From positions 62,001-126,000 of the forward strand of contig NZ_KB911825.1 of assembly GCF_000383675.1 (NCBI RefSeq): a stretch of 64,000 nucleotides of DNA, given 5' to 3'. A program made the position numbers and the translations under genes. Shown here piece by piece: positions 29,362 through 38,876 of the stretch. Source of the DNA: Terracoccus sp. 273MFTsu3.1. Lineage in GTDB: Bacteria; Actinomycetota; Actinomycetes; Actinomycetales; Dermatophilaceae. Positions within the stretch are counted from its first letter, which is position 1. Every line of letters begins with the position of its first letter. The notes under the pieces were generated by a model, which was not told where the DNA came from, did not search any database, and saw only the letters and a list, made by a program, of their open reading frames with translations.

Positions 29362-30621
29362 TCAGGTCAGGTGGGCGAGGGGGACCTCCGGGTCGGCGAG
29401 GCGGTCACGGTCCACGACGGTGCGGTCGCGCACGAGCCGCTTGACGTCGTCGATGGTGTCCCAGACGTTGACGTGCATGCCCGCGAGCACGCGCACGCCG
29501 TCCCCCTCGGGCACGACCCAGAACGCCATGAACTCGTTGCTCGACGGCTCGCCGCGGAGCAGCACCTCGGCGTCGGCCCCGCGCGGGACGTAGCCGGCGT
29601 ACTCGAGGCCGATGTCGTACTGGTCGGAGAAGAAGAACGGGATCGGGTCGTAGGTGACGTCCTGGCCGGCCATCGACCGGCCTGCCGCGAGCCCGCCGTC
29701 GTGGGCGTTGGCCCAGTGCTCGACGCGGACGAACGCGTCGAGCGCCGTCGAGCGCCAGCTCGCGACGTCACCGGCGGCCCACACGCCCTCGGCCGAGGTG
29801 CGCAGCGCCTCGTCGGTCGTGATGCCGTTGGCGGTGTCGATGCCGGCGCCCTCGGCGAGCCCCGTGTTCGGGGTGATGCCGACGCCGACGACGACGGCAT
29901 CGGCCGGGAGGGTGTCGCCGGACGTCGTCACGACCCCGGTCACCGAGGTCTCGCCCTCGATGCGCTCGACGCCGTCGCCGAACCGGAACTCGACCCCGTG
30001 CCCCCGGTGCAGCTGCGCGAACCAGCCGCCGACCTGCTCGCCCATGACGGCGAGCAGGGGCGCGGCCTGGGGCTCGATGACGGTGACGCTGCAGCCGGCG
30101 TCGCGGGCCGCCGCGGCGACCTCGAGGCCGATCCACCCGGCGCCCACGATGACGATCCGGGCCCCGTCGGTGAAGCGCGCCTTGAGGGCCTCGGACTCCT
30201 GCATCTCACGGAGGTAGAGCACGCCGACGAGGTCCGCGCCGGGCACGTCGAGCGCGCGTGCCGACGATCCCGTCGCGATGAGGAGCCGGTCGTAGGAGAG
30301 CACGTCGCCGTCGGCCAGTGTCAGCCGGTGCTGCTCGGCGTCGAGGGACGTGGCGGCGGTGCCGAGCCGCAGCTCGACACCCTGCTCGGTGTACCAGTCG
30401 CGGTCGTGGGTGAAGGCCGTCTCCATCTCGTCCTCGCCCTTGAGCACGGCCTTCGACAGCGGCGGCCGCTCGTAGGGCAGCCGGTCCTCCTCCGTCACGA
30501 GCACGATGGCACCGTCCGTGTCGCTCTCGCGGATCCCCTCGATGGCCTTCGCCGCGGCGAGCCCTCCGCCGACGATGACGTATGCCGTGCGCCCCTGCTG
30601 TCCGGTCGTGTCAGTGGTCAT
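29362..30621 (-). CDS. FAD-dependent ferredoxin/rubredoxin-type NAD(P)H reductase
   Basis: A 419-residue two-dinucleotide-binding flavoprotein: FAD motif YVIVGGGLAAAKAIEGI near 14-30, NAD motif IVIVGAGWIGLEVAAAA near 157-173, and the second FAD site GVWAAGDVASW. There is no CxxC redox disulfide and no rhodanese or Rieske domain. The C-terminal domain resembles reductases of monooxygenase and dioxygenase systems (putidaredoxin reductase type). No ferredoxin or oxygenase gene is next to it, so the partner is elsewhere. ATG 30621 gives the usual short N-terminus; 30663 is an upstream option. Confidence 0.88.
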   Translation of the reverse strand: MTTDTTGQQGRTAYVIVGGGLAAAKAIEGIRESDTDGAIVLVTEEDRLPYERPPLSKAVLKGEDEMETAFTHDRDWYTEQGVELRLGTAATSLDAEQHRLTLADGDVLSYDRLLIATGSSARALDVPGADLVGVLYLREMQESEALKARFTDGARIVIVGAGWIGLEVAAAARDAGCSVTVIEPQAAPLLAVMGEQVGGWFAQLHRGHGVEFRFGDGVERIEGETSVTGVVTTSGDTLPADAVVVGVGITPNTGLAEGAGIDTANGITTDEALRTSAEGVWAAGDVASWRSTALDAFVRVEHWANAHDGGLAAGRSMAGQDVTYDPIPFFFSDQYDIGLEYAGYVPRGADAEVLLRGEPSSNEFMAFWVVPEGDGVRVLAGMHVNVWDTIDDVKRLVRDRTVVDRDRLADPEVPLAHLT

Positions 30622-30667
30622 GTCCACACCTTCACATGCGAGCCGGTGCCCGTCGAGACCCACGCTC

Positions 30668-30703
30668 CCCCCTCGAGTGGGCGCGTCGTCCCACTCGAGG
30701 GGG
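30668..30703 (-). terminator. strong hairpin terminator after the ABC exporter operon
   Basis: CCCCCTCGAGTGGG pairs perfectly over 14 bp with CCCACTCGAGGGGG around an 8-nt loop. It lies just downstream of the leftward ABC exporter genes and upstream of the reductase gene. No T-run follows, as is common for terminators in high-GC actinobacteria. A CCACTCGAGGG element also occurs in the hairpin at 59329-59392. Confidence 0.78.
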
Positions 30704-30717
30704 TTGCAACGACGAGG

Positions 30718-32775
30718 TCAGGAGGTCCAGGCGCGCCAGAGGGCGGCGTACTCCCCCTCCTGCTCGACGAGCTCGTCGTGGCTGCCGAGCTCGGCGACCC
30801 GCCCGTCGATGACGACCGCGATGCGGTCGGCGTCGTGCGCCGTGTGGAGGCGGTGCGCGATCGCGACGACGGTGCGCCCGGTGAGCAGCGCGTTCATCGA
30901 GCCCTCGAGGTGTCGGGCCGTGCGGGGGTCGATGAGCGAGGTGGCCTCGTCGAGCACGATGGTGTGGGGGTCGGCGAGGATGAGTCGGGCCAGAGCGATC
31001 TGCTGGGCCCGGCCGGGAGTCAGCGCCTGGTGCCCCGAGCCGAGCTTCGTGTCGAGGCCCTCCGGCAGGCGCTCGACCCAGTCGAGGGCGTCGACGGCAC
31101 GCAGGGCCTCGCGGACCTCGTCGTCGGTCGAGCCCTCGCGCGCCAGCACGACGTTGTCGCGAACCGACCCGATGAAGACGTGGTGCTCCTGGGTGACGAG
31201 GGCGACCTCGGTGCGCAGCTGGTCGAGCGGGAGCGACGTCAGCTCGACGCCGCCGACCGTCACCGAACCGGTGCGGGGCCCGTGGATGCCAGACAGCAGG
31301 CGACCCAGCGTCGACTTGCCGGAGCCGCTCGGACCGACGATGGCGAGGCGCTCCCCCGTGCTGAGGTCGAGGTCGATGCCGTGCAGCACGTCGTGACCGG
31401 CGCGGTAGGCGTAGCGCAGGTCGGTGCCGACGAGCTCGGGCCCGGTGGGCCGGTCGGCGCCCGCCTCACGGTCGGGCGGAACGGTCGCGATGCCGAGCAG
31501 TCGGGTCGTCGACGCGATGCCGACCTGGACCCGGTCGACGGTGTGCACGAGCATGTCGAACGGCCCCCACAGCGCCTCGGTGTAGAGGATCGCCGTGGTG
31601 ATCTGACCGAGGGTGGCCCAGCCCTGGGCGTAGCCGATGGCGCCGAGGAGCAGCACGAGCACCCGCGGCAGGCTGAAGGCGATGTCCATGACGGCGAAGA
31701 GCAGGTTGCGCAGCGTCATCGTGTAGCGCTCTGCCTGCCCGGACACCTCGATGTCCTCGTCGCCGCGACGCAGCCGGTGATGCGTCAGGCCCAGGGCCTC
31801 GACGGTGCGGGCGCCCTCGACCGTCTCGGTGAGCGTCGTGTTGATGCGCGAGTAGGTGCCGCCCTCGGTGAGATAGCCCTTCGGCGCGCGCCCGAGGTAG
31901 CGGCGCACCTGGAAGAGCGCGAGCGACATGAGGACGATCGACGGCAGCGACAGCAGCGGCGAGTTGCTCACCATGGCGACGAGGGTCAGCACGACGGTGA
32001 TGCTCGCGATGATGGCCTCGGGCAGCGCCCAGCGCACGCTCTCGCTCATCGTGCCGACGTCGCGCGTGACTCGCGTGACGAGGTCGCCGGAGCTCGCACT
32101 CTCGACGCGCGAGAGCGGCAGCCGAAGGATCGCGTGCACGATGTACTCGCGCGCCGTCGCGAGGACGCTCTGGCCGAGCACGGTCGAGGACATCTTGGCC
32201 GCGAACGTGAACGCGCTCTGCACGACGACGAGCCCCGCGACGACGAGCGCCGCGGAGTTGGCCCCGGCCAGGGCGGCGTCGACCCGGCCCGCCTCGACGT
32301 CGGCGACCGTCGAGTCGACGAGCTCACCGAGCAGCCGCGGCACGAGCAGGCCCGCCGTGGCGGCGAGCGCGTTGGCGAGGACGACGGAGACGACGAGCAG
32401 CCGCTCCTGCGAGAGCAGCCCGCCGATGAAGCGCACGACGCGCGCGTTGTCGGCGATGGGCAGGCCGGTGCGGGCGTTCATCGTGTCGGCGACGAACTCC
32501 TGGGCCCGCCGCTCGCGCAGCAGGTGGCGCCGGTGCAGCGCGCTGAGGCGCTCCCCGACCGACGCGGACTGCGGCGGGCGCAGCTCGTCGGGCACGGCGG
32601 GGGCGTGGACGGCGGAGTCCCACGTGCGGGCGGACTCGGCGGCGAGCACGTCGGGCAGCGGCGAGACCCACGTGGCGTCCGCGACGTCCGTGGTGTCAGC
32701 GATGCCGGTCACCCCTGGGGCACCCGCGGCGTCCGGGGCCCCGGTCGTCGCGACCGTGCTGTCGGCGCGGCTCAT
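30718..32775 (-). CDS. ABC exporter half-subunit, intact Walker A/B but altered signature
   Basis: A 685-residue exporter subunit with an unusually long polar N-terminus (about 1-110), a six-helix membrane domain (about 115-420) and a nucleotide-binding domain. Walker A GPSGSGKST (481-489), Q-loop LVTQEHHVF, Walker B TIVLDEATS (604-613) and H-loop His641 are intact. The signature is LTPGRAQQ (585-592) instead of LSGGQ. It starts at ATG 32775, overlapping the stop of its partner by four bases, so the two form a coupled pair. In a heterodimer its Walker A would face the intact signature of the partner. The substrate cannot be inferred. Confidence 0.9.
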   Translation of the reverse strand: MSRADSTVATTGAPDAAGAPGVTGIADTTDVADATWVSPLPDVLAAESARTWDSAVHAPAVPDELRPPQSASVGERLSALHRRHLLRERRAQEFVADTMNARTGLPIADNARVVRFIGGLLSQERLLVVSVVLANALAATAGLLVPRLLGELVDSTVADVEAGRVDAALAGANSAALVVAGLVVVQSAFTFAAKMSSTVLGQSVLATAREYIVHAILRLPLSRVESASSGDLVTRVTRDVGTMSESVRWALPEAIIASITVVLTLVAMVSNSPLLSLPSIVLMSLALFQVRRYLGRAPKGYLTEGGTYSRINTTLTETVEGARTVEALGLTHHRLRRGDEDIEVSGQAERYTMTLRNLLFAVMDIAFSLPRVLVLLLGAIGYAQGWATLGQITTAILYTEALWGPFDMLVHTVDRVQVGIASTTRLLGIATVPPDREAGADRPTGPELVGTDLRYAYRAGHDVLHGIDLDLSTGERLAIVGPSGSGKSTLGRLLSGIHGPRTGSVTVGGVELTSLPLDQLRTEVALVTQEHHVFIGSVRDNVVLAREGSTDDEVREALRAVDALDWVERLPEGLDTKLGSGHQALTPGRAQQIALARLILADPHTIVLDEATSLIDPRTARHLEGSMNALLTGRTVVAIAHRLHTAHDADRIAVVIDGRVAELGSHDELVEQEGEYAALWRAWTS

Positions 32776-34670
32776 CGGGACTCCTCGGCGAGGTGGGAGA
32801 GGACGGACGGGTCGGCGTCGCCGCCGCGGACGACGACCGAGCGGTATGCCGGCGACTCGGCGAGCAGGTCGGCGTGCCGTCCCTGGGCGGTGGCGACCCC
32901 ACCCTCGAGGAGGATGACCTCGTCGGCGTGGTGGAGCAGCAGCGGCGAGGCGGTCATGACGACCGTCGTGCGGCCGGCCCGGTGCTCCCCGAGACGGGAG
33001 GCGATGCGGGCCTCGGTGTGGGCGTCGACGGCCGACGTGGGCTCGACGAGCACGAGGACGTCGGGATCGGCGGCGAGGGCGCGCATCAGCACGAGCCGCT
33101 GGCGCTGGCCGCCGGAGAGCCCGCGACCGCGCTCCTCGAGCTCGCCCTGCCACCCGCCCGGGAGGGCGTCGAAGACGTCGTCGGCGGCTGCGGTGTGCAG
33201 CGCTCGCTCGGCCTGCTCCCGCGTCAGCCGGCCGAGCGGGTCGACGGCCGAGCGCAGGGTCCCCGCGAACACCTGCGGTGAGGTGTCGCTCACGAGGACG
33301 CGACGGCGTACCTCGTCGAGCTCGACGCGGGAGAGGTCGACGCCACCGACCGTGACGCCCCACGGCTGACGGGCCCGCTCCTCGTCGCGGTGGGCCTGGG
33401 CCTCGCGGGCCTCGGCGCGCGCCGAGCGCTCCCGCTTGGCGGCGCGGCCCTTGAGCTCCTCGGGGATCTCGTCGCTGACGAGCGCACCCTCGTCGCTCGG
33501 CAGGTAGCGGCCGAGCCGGTCGGCGAGGGCCGCGGAGTCGTCGGGCACGGCCGAGACGACCATCGTCAGGATGCCGGGTCGGATGGTCGCGCCGGACTCG
33601 CCGTCGACGATCTCGGCGCTCGTGTCGAGGTCGGCCGGCTCGTCGGGGTGAACCCACGGCGGGCGCTGCGACAGGACGGCGACGGCCTTGCGTGCGGAGA
33701 CCACCGAGCGGGTCCACTTCTGGGCGAACTCGACGAAGGTGCGCATCGGCTGGACGAGGAAGAGTCCGTAGCCGAGGAAGCTGACGAGCTGGCCAACCGT
33801 GAGCCGGCCCTGGGCGACCTCGCGCGTGCCGAGCCACATCAGGGCGACGACGAAGCCACCGGAGAGCAGGACGCCGACGGACTCGACGGCGGCGAGCCAG
33901 CGACCGGCCGAGACACCCGACTGGCGCACGCGCTGGGACTGCCCGGCGTAGTTGCCGCCGAAGGTCGCCTCACCGCCGATGCCGCGCAGGATCCGCAGGC
34001 CGCCGACGATGTCGGTCGCCATGGACGTCAGCTCGGAGTTGCGGGAGCGCTCGACGCCCTGCCAGCGCTGCATCGGCCGCAGCAGCGGCGTGCCGAGGAC
34101 GACGAGCAGCGGCGCCGAGACGAGCACGAGGACGCCCATGCGCACCGACGTGCTGAGCACGATGGCGGCGACGACGAGGTAGGCGGCGAGCTGCGAGATG
34201 GCCCGCGTGCTGACCTCCATGAGGGCGCCGAACTGGTCGCCGTCGCTGCCCGAGACTGACAGCACCTCGCCGGTCGGCGTGCGCCGGGTCAGGACGTGGC
34301 CGAGCTGGAGCGCCTTGCGCGTGACGAGCTTCGTCGTGCCGTAGAGGGCGATGAGCCACTCGCGGACGATGACGGTGTGGAAGAGGATGCCGCTGCACGC
34401 GCCGAAGACGGTGACGGCGGCCAGCACGAGGACCCACTGCATGGTGGCCGCGGGGTCGCCCGCGACGATGCCGGTGTCGATGGCCCGACCCACGATCCAC
34501 GGCCCGACCGTCTGCGGCACCATCCAGATGAGGGCGACGAGCAGGCCGGCCCAGAACAGACCGCCGTTCTGCCGCACCATCCACCAGAGGAAGGCCCGCG
34601 GCGAGCGGGTGTCGGGCGTCTCGGCGCCTCGGTCGGTGTAGGCCCGTATCGGGGGCGGAAAGTCTCGCAT
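32772..34670 (-). CDS. ABC exporter half-subunit with degenerate Walker A
   Basis: The 632-residue partner of the previous gene. The membrane domain spans about 35-320. The nucleotide-binding domain has an intact signature LSGGQRQR (518-525), but the Walker A position reads VSAVPDDSAA (about 372-381) with no GxxGxGKS/T. Walker B is LVEPTSAVD with Val for the key Asp, and the H-loop His is replaced (MTASPL). A charged Arg/Glu-rich insertion (about 395-437) separates the Walker A region from the next strand. The protein probably cannot bind ATP productively and serves as the structural half. A TAGGGT -10-like box ends 9 nt before the ATG. Confidence 0.9.
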   Translation of the reverse strand: MRDFPPPIRAYTDRGAETPDTRSPRAFLWWMVRQNGGLFWAGLLVALIWMVPQTVGPWIVGRAIDTGIVAGDPAATMQWVLVLAAVTVFGACSGILFHTVIVREWLIALYGTTKLVTRKALQLGHVLTRRTPTGEVLSVSGSDGDQFGALMEVSTRAISQLAAYLVVAAIVLSTSVRMGVLVLVSAPLLVVLGTPLLRPMQRWQGVERSRNSELTSMATDIVGGLRILRGIGGEATFGGNYAGQSQRVRQSGVSAGRWLAAVESVGVLLSGGFVVALMWLGTREVAQGRLTVGQLVSFLGYGLFLVQPMRTFVEFAQKWTRSVVSARKAVAVLSQRPPWVHPDEPADLDTSAEIVDGESGATIRPGILTMVVSAVPDDSAALADRLGRYLPSDEGALVSDEIPEELKGRAAKRERSARAEAREAQAHRDEERARQPWGVTVGGVDLSRVELDEVRRRVLVSDTSPQVFAGTLRSAVDPLGRLTREQAERALHTAAADDVFDALPGGWQGELEERGRGLSGGQRQRLVLMRALAADPDVLVLVEPTSAVDAHTEARIASRLGEHRAGRTTVVMTASPLLLHHADEVILLEGGVATAQGRHADLLAESPAYRSVVVRGGDADPSVLSHLAEESR

Positions 34671-34809
34671 GGCCTGTCCACCCTAGGTCGCGCCGCCGAC
34701 AGCGCCCCACTTCTTTTCTCCCCCGGCAGATGCGTGTCGGAACCGGGGAGAGGGATCGGGCCGCGCGGCCGACGACGACCGCGCGACCCGGGCTGAGGAG
34801 GCCGCTCCG

Positions 34810-37788
34810 TCAGCGCTCGCCCGCGGCCGCAGCGAGAGCGGTCAGGGCCTGCGTGAAGCACTGCTCGGGCGGCGTCACGAGACCCGCTCCGACCTGGCCC
34901 GTGCCCGCGACGCGGCCGGCCATGCCGGTGTTGATCTGGGGCAGGATGCCGGTCCGCGCGACGGCGGCCACGTCGATGCCGGTCGGCGTGCCGCGGAACT
35001 CGAGGATCGGCACCTGGTAGGCCGTGTGCTCGCCGACGGTGATCTCGTACATCGTCTGGGTGGCCCGCAGCGCGAACGGCACGTCGCCGCCGACGAACTT
35101 CACGATCGCCGGCGCGGCCGCCATCGCGAAGCCGCCGATGCCCGCCGTCTCGGTGATCGCGGAGTCGCCGATGTCGGGGTTCGCGTCGTCCGGGCCGTAG
35201 GACCCGAGGAAGAGGCCCTCGGGCGTGTTGGCCGGGCCGGTGAACCACGCGTCACCCGTGCCCGAGACGCGGATGCCGAAGTCGGTGCCGTTACGGGCCA
35301 TCGTCGTCACGACCGAGGATCCCGGGATGCCATGGGCTGCAAGGGTGCTCAGCTTGCAGGCCGGCATACCGAGGTTGAGGAAGAAGTGCTCGTTGGCGCC
35401 GGAGAAGCGCACCGCCTCCGCGATGTCGGTCGACGACGCGTCGGCCGTGATCATCGTCGGGAGCAGCTCGCGCAGGAGCATGAGGGACCCGGCGCGGTTG
35501 CGGTTGTGGCCCTCGTCGCCCATCTGGAGCATCTGGGCGATGATCGCCTTGACGTCGATCGGGCCCTGCTGCTCGATGCGGGCGCGCACGGCCTGCTGGA
35601 GGATCGGGCCGAGCACGGAGTTCATCCACCGCAGCCGGTCGATGACCTCGGGGCCGTAGGCGCCGTAGCGCAGGACCTTGCCGAGCCCCTCGTTGAGCGA
35701 GCACCACGACGTGTTGTCGTGCACCTCGTCGCGCAGCTCGTAGACCCACATCGACGGGCTGATGACGCCGGCCATCGGGCCGACCGCGTCGCGGTGGTGG
35801 CACGGCTCGAGCGTGACGCCGTCGCCCTTCTCGAGCATCGCCTCGGCCTCCTCGGCCGTGTCGGCGAGCCCCTCGAAGAGCATCGCGCCGATGAGCGCAC
35901 CCTTGAGCGGCCCTGAGGCTCGGGCGAACTCGATGGGCGGCCCAGCATGCAGGAAGGTGCCGCGTTCGAGCCCGAGCACCTCGCGGGCCGGGCGGACGTC
36001 GACGAGGTCGGCACCTGCCGCAGTCATCCGACGCAGCGCCTCGGCGTTGGCGGCGTCGCGGCGGGGGTCGGCCAGGACGCGACCGAGCTCGGCCGCCGTG
36101 CCTGCCATCGGCGGCTGCCACGAGGCCTCCGTCACCGACACCGCCTGCGCCCGAAGGGCGTCCGAGAAGAGCGAGACCCCGGCGGCCGCGACGGTGACGT
36201 CCGCGGCGAGCAGTCCGTGGAGCGGCTCGGCACCGACGTCGGTCACCGTCCCGGCCACGGGGGCGTATGCCGTGTCGCGCCTCGCGCTCTCCGGTGCCGT
36301 CACGTCGTGGCCGAGCAGCTGCAGGGCGCGGCGCGTGGCTGCGGCGTTGGAGAGCAGGACGTCGGCGCCGGCGTCCGCGAGGGCCTTCGCCGACCGGTCG
36401 AGCCCCTGCGGGTCGGAGGTGGTGCCGGTGACCGAGACGACGACGCGCAGGTCACGGCCGGTCGCGGCGGCGGTCTCGCGGGCGGCGCGGACGGCGGCAA
36501 CGAGCTCCGGGGCGGGGTCCGCGTGCGCGCCGTGGCCGAGCACGAGGTCGAGGAGGAGCACGCCGCACGTCGGGTCGGCGGCCTCGACGGCGATGCGGTC
36601 GAGGCGCAGTGACGGGTCGATCATCGGGTGGGCGCGCCCGCGGGTCATCGTGTCGTCGCCGAAGTCGATGACGACGTGGCCCGGGTCGCGCAGGTCCGCG
36701 CCCAGCGCGAGCTCGGCCCGCAGCGGGATGTTGGAGCGGATGTCGCCGAGCACCGGGCCTGCGACGAGCATCGCCTCGTCGGCGAGGGTGCCACCGCAGA
36801 AGAGACCACGCAGCGATCCGGAGGACGTGGGTGCGGATGGGCCCGCTGCCTCCCACGTCGGCCAGACCGGCACGTCCGAGCCCACGGAGGTCAGCACCGA
36901 CTCGACGGCGGCGGTGAGGTCCGGCCGCCCGGCCCCGAGCGTGGCCCAGTGGACCGGCTTGCCCAGCCCGGCGGCATACGCCTCCAGGTCGGCGAGCACC
37001 TCGGGGGCGGGCGGCTTGGAGACGACGACGACCGACGTGGTCTCCGGATCGGCGGCGAGCGCGGCGAGGGCCCGTTTCGTCGAGCGAGCCGCGACGGCGG
37101 ACGACAGGTCGCGGCCCCCCACACCGAGGCAGTGGCTGATGCCGACGCCAGCGGCGTCCAGCAGGCACATGACCTGCTGGGCACCCGTGCCGGACGCCGC
37201 GACGAGGCCGACGGAGCCCGGCCGCACGACGTTGGCGAACCCGAGGGCGACGCCACCGACGACGGCCGTGCCGCAGTCGGGCCCCATGACGAGGACGTCG
37301 GCGTCGGCAGCGGCGTCCTTGAGGCGCACCTCGTCCTCGACCGGGACGTTGTCGGAGAAGACCATGACCGACACCCCGGCGCGGACGGCGTCGAGCGCCT
37401 CGGTGACGGCGTGCTCCCCCGGCACCGAGACGAGCGCGAGGTCGGCGCCCGAGAGGCGGATCGCACCGCCGAGCGTGCGAGCCGTCGGCGCCTCGCCGAA
37501 GCCGGTGGACGAGCCTGCGGCAGAACGGCTCTCGGTGAGCGCAGACTCCAGCGCAGCCTGTCCGGCAGCGATGCCGGCCTCGTCACCGCGGATGGCGACG
37601 AGGAGGTCGTTGGGCGCCGAGTCGGGCACGTCGAAGCCCATGCCACGGATCACCTCGAGGTTGAGCTCGGTCGCCATCGCGACCTGCGCAGCCTCGACGC
37701 CGGGGGCGGCGGCGACGGTGCGCGAGACCTGCATGAGGGTCACGGAGTCGAGGTAGGAGCCGGTTCTCAGCTCGACGTGGTCAGCCAC
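34810..37788 (-). CDS. fused FdrA/YlbE-like protein (AllF-AllG fusion), putative carbamoyltransferase component
   Basis: A 992-residue protein joining two proteins that are separate in E. coli. Residues 1-520 match FdrA (AllF): an N-terminal VELRTGSYLDSVTLMQVS, a CoA-ligase-like region with GPDCGTAVVGG and VAASGTGAQQVM, GVGGRDLS near 223-230, and FCGGTLADEAM near 330-340. Residues about 525-992 match the DUF1116 family (YlbE/AllG): FLHAGPPIEF, EPCHHRDAVGPMAGVISPSMWV, DEGHNRNRAGS and GNGTDFGIRVSGT-type patterns. In E. coli, AllF, AllG and AllH form oxamic transcarbamylase. GTG 37788 has AAGGA 7 nt upstream and overlaps the DUF2877 stop. Confidence 0.85.
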   Translation of the reverse strand: MADHVELRTGSYLDSVTLMQVSRTVAAAPGVEAAQVAMATELNLEVIRGMGFDVPDSAPNDLLVAIRGDEAGIAAGQAALESALTESRSAAGSSTGFGEAPTARTLGGAIRLSGADLALVSVPGEHAVTEALDAVRAGVSVMVFSDNVPVEDEVRLKDAAADADVLVMGPDCGTAVVGGVALGFANVVRPGSVGLVAASGTGAQQVMCLLDAAGVGISHCLGVGGRDLSSAVAARSTKRALAALAADPETTSVVVVSKPPAPEVLADLEAYAAGLGKPVHWATLGAGRPDLTAAVESVLTSVGSDVPVWPTWEAAGPSAPTSSGSLRGLFCGGTLADEAMLVAGPVLGDIRSNIPLRAELALGADLRDPGHVVIDFGDDTMTRGRAHPMIDPSLRLDRIAVEAADPTCGVLLLDLVLGHGAHADPAPELVAAVRAARETAAATGRDLRVVVSVTGTTSDPQGLDRSAKALADAGADVLLSNAAATRRALQLLGHDVTAPESARRDTAYAPVAGTVTDVGAEPLHGLLAADVTVAAAGVSLFSDALRAQAVSVTEASWQPPMAGTAAELGRVLADPRRDAANAEALRRMTAAGADLVDVRPAREVLGLERGTFLHAGPPIEFARASGPLKGALIGAMLFEGLADTAEEAEAMLEKGDGVTLEPCHHRDAVGPMAGVISPSMWVYELRDEVHDNTSWCSLNEGLGKVLRYGAYGPEVIDRLRWMNSVLGPILQQAVRARIEQQGPIDVKAIIAQMLQMGDEGHNRNRAGSLMLLRELLPTMITADASSTDIAEAVRFSGANEHFFLNLGMPACKLSTLAAHGIPGSSVVTTMARNGTDFGIRVSGTGDAWFTGPANTPEGLFLGSYGPDDANPDIGDSAITETAGIGGFAMAAAPAIVKFVGGDVPFALRATQTMYEITVGEHTAYQVPILEFRGTPTGIDVAAVARTGILPQINTGMAGRVAGTGQVGAGLVTPPEQCFTQALTALAAAAGER

Positions 37789-38734
37789 GGTGGAGTCCTT
37801 CCTGGGATTCGGGTCGTGGGGCGTGTCGCGGGTCGGGGCGGGGGACGGACTCGAGCGCGTCGACGGCGCGCAGCGCACCGCTGACGCCCGACAGGAGGTC
37901 GCGGCCGGAGGTGTGCCCGATGGCGAGCACCCGGTCGACGAGGTCACTGACGTCGCTTCCCGCCGATGGGTCAACCAACAGGCCCGACGGCGCAACAGTC
38001 CGGCTCGGGCCCGGTGTGGCGCCGGCCGACCTGTTGGTCGACCCGCCGCCGGAGACCAGGCGGGTCACGAGGCGCGCGACGTCGGGGACGGCATACCCCG
38101 CCCCCGCGGCGACGAGGAGCGCGGCCGACAGGCTCGTCGTCCACGGCAGCACCGTGCGGACGGCGGTGCGCACGGCCGACAGCGCGCGCCGGGCCTGCGG
38201 AGCGTCGACCGCGGCCAGGGTGAGCAGGACGCCGCAGAGCGCGTCGTCGCCGCTCGGGGTCAGGCCGCGCCCGACGCCGACGAGTCCGCGGACCCCCGGG
38301 TCGGTCGAACCACCGGCGAGGGCTGCCGCGGTGAGGTCGTGGGCGAGGTCGCCGAGGACTCCGGGCTCGGGGAGGCCGCCGTCACCGGCGGAGCCGCGCG
38401 GCGCGGGACGCACTCGCGCCGGCCGGAGCAGCCGGGCCGCGACGACGTCGGCGCGCGGCAGACGCACCCGCCCCTCCCCCACGACGACGTGGCCGCCGGG
38501 CTCGACGCCCCAGCGGACCTCAGTCGACGGCAGGGCGAGACGGACGCCGATGGGCAGTGCGACGGCGTCGGAGGCGAGCACGGCGAGGACCCGCTCGTGG
38601 GCGCCGAGATCGAGGTAGAGGCATGTCGGGAAGGCGGCGAGCACCCGGCAGCGCCGTGGGGCGCCGGCCACCTCGCCCGCCACGAGAGGCGACACGGCGG
38701 CCGGCAGCAGCGTCAGGTCGAGACCGTCGTCCAT
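37781..38734 (-). CDS. DUF2877 (AllH-like) subunit
   Basis: A 317-residue DUF2877 protein, the family of YlbF/AllH, third component of oxamic transcarbamylase. Typical motifs are GLVGVGRGLTPSGDDALCG, LPWTTSLSAALL, GAGYAVPDVARL and IGHTSGRDLLSGVSGAL. A low-complexity Gly/Ser/Pro insertion lies at about 225-265. ATG 38734 has GGAGG 11 nt upstream; GTG 38746 is an alternative. It is the first gene of the leftward pair, overlaps the AllF-AllG fusion by 8 bp, and is divergent from pucR. Confidence 0.82.
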   Translation of the reverse strand: MDDGLDLTLLPAAVSPLVAGEVAGAPRRCRVLAAFPTCLYLDLGAHERVLAVLASDAVALPIGVRLALPSTEVRWGVEPGGHVVVGEGRVRLPRADVVAARLLRPARVRPAPRGSAGDGGLPEPGVLGDLAHDLTAAALAGGSTDPGVRGLVGVGRGLTPSGDDALCGVLLTLAAVDAPQARRALSAVRTAVRTVLPWTTSLSAALLVAAGAGYAVPDVARLVTRLVSGGGSTNRSAGATPGPSRTVAPSGLLVDPSAGSDVSDLVDRVLAIGHTSGRDLLSGVSGALRAVDALESVPRPDPRHAPRPESQEGLHRG

Positions 38735-38846
38735 GCCCGCGCGCACCTCCGCCGTCAGACCGCTTCCGTCGGTGCCGTCCAGCCCGGACCGGCTCCGTGG
38801 CGCCCCACCTGCCGCGGACCGCTGACGTGACGCTATCGACGGTGGG

Positions 38847-38876
38847 TAGGGTGCGCTCATGGTGAAAGTTGCCAAC
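38847..38876 (+). promoter_or_regulatory. leaderless pucR promoter and start-codon-proximal operator-like site
   Basis: TAGGGT (38847-38852) ends 6 nt before the pucR ATG, matching the leaderless pattern. GTTGCCAAC (38868-38876), an imperfect inverted repeat GTTG-N-CAAC, lies 9 bp inside the gene. Related TGCCAA/TTGGCA sites occur before the molybdenum hydroxylase (42426), hyuA (51603 and 51625) and the carbamate kinase region (57125), so it may be an operator shared by the region. Confidence 0.45.

Noticed and set aside
29356-33369. A 1,337-codon open frame on the plus strand
   Set aside because: It lies opposite the FAD reductase and ABC subunit, whose motifs are unmistakable. The product is Arg/Asp/Gly/Val-rich low complexity, typical of antisense frames in high-GC DNA.
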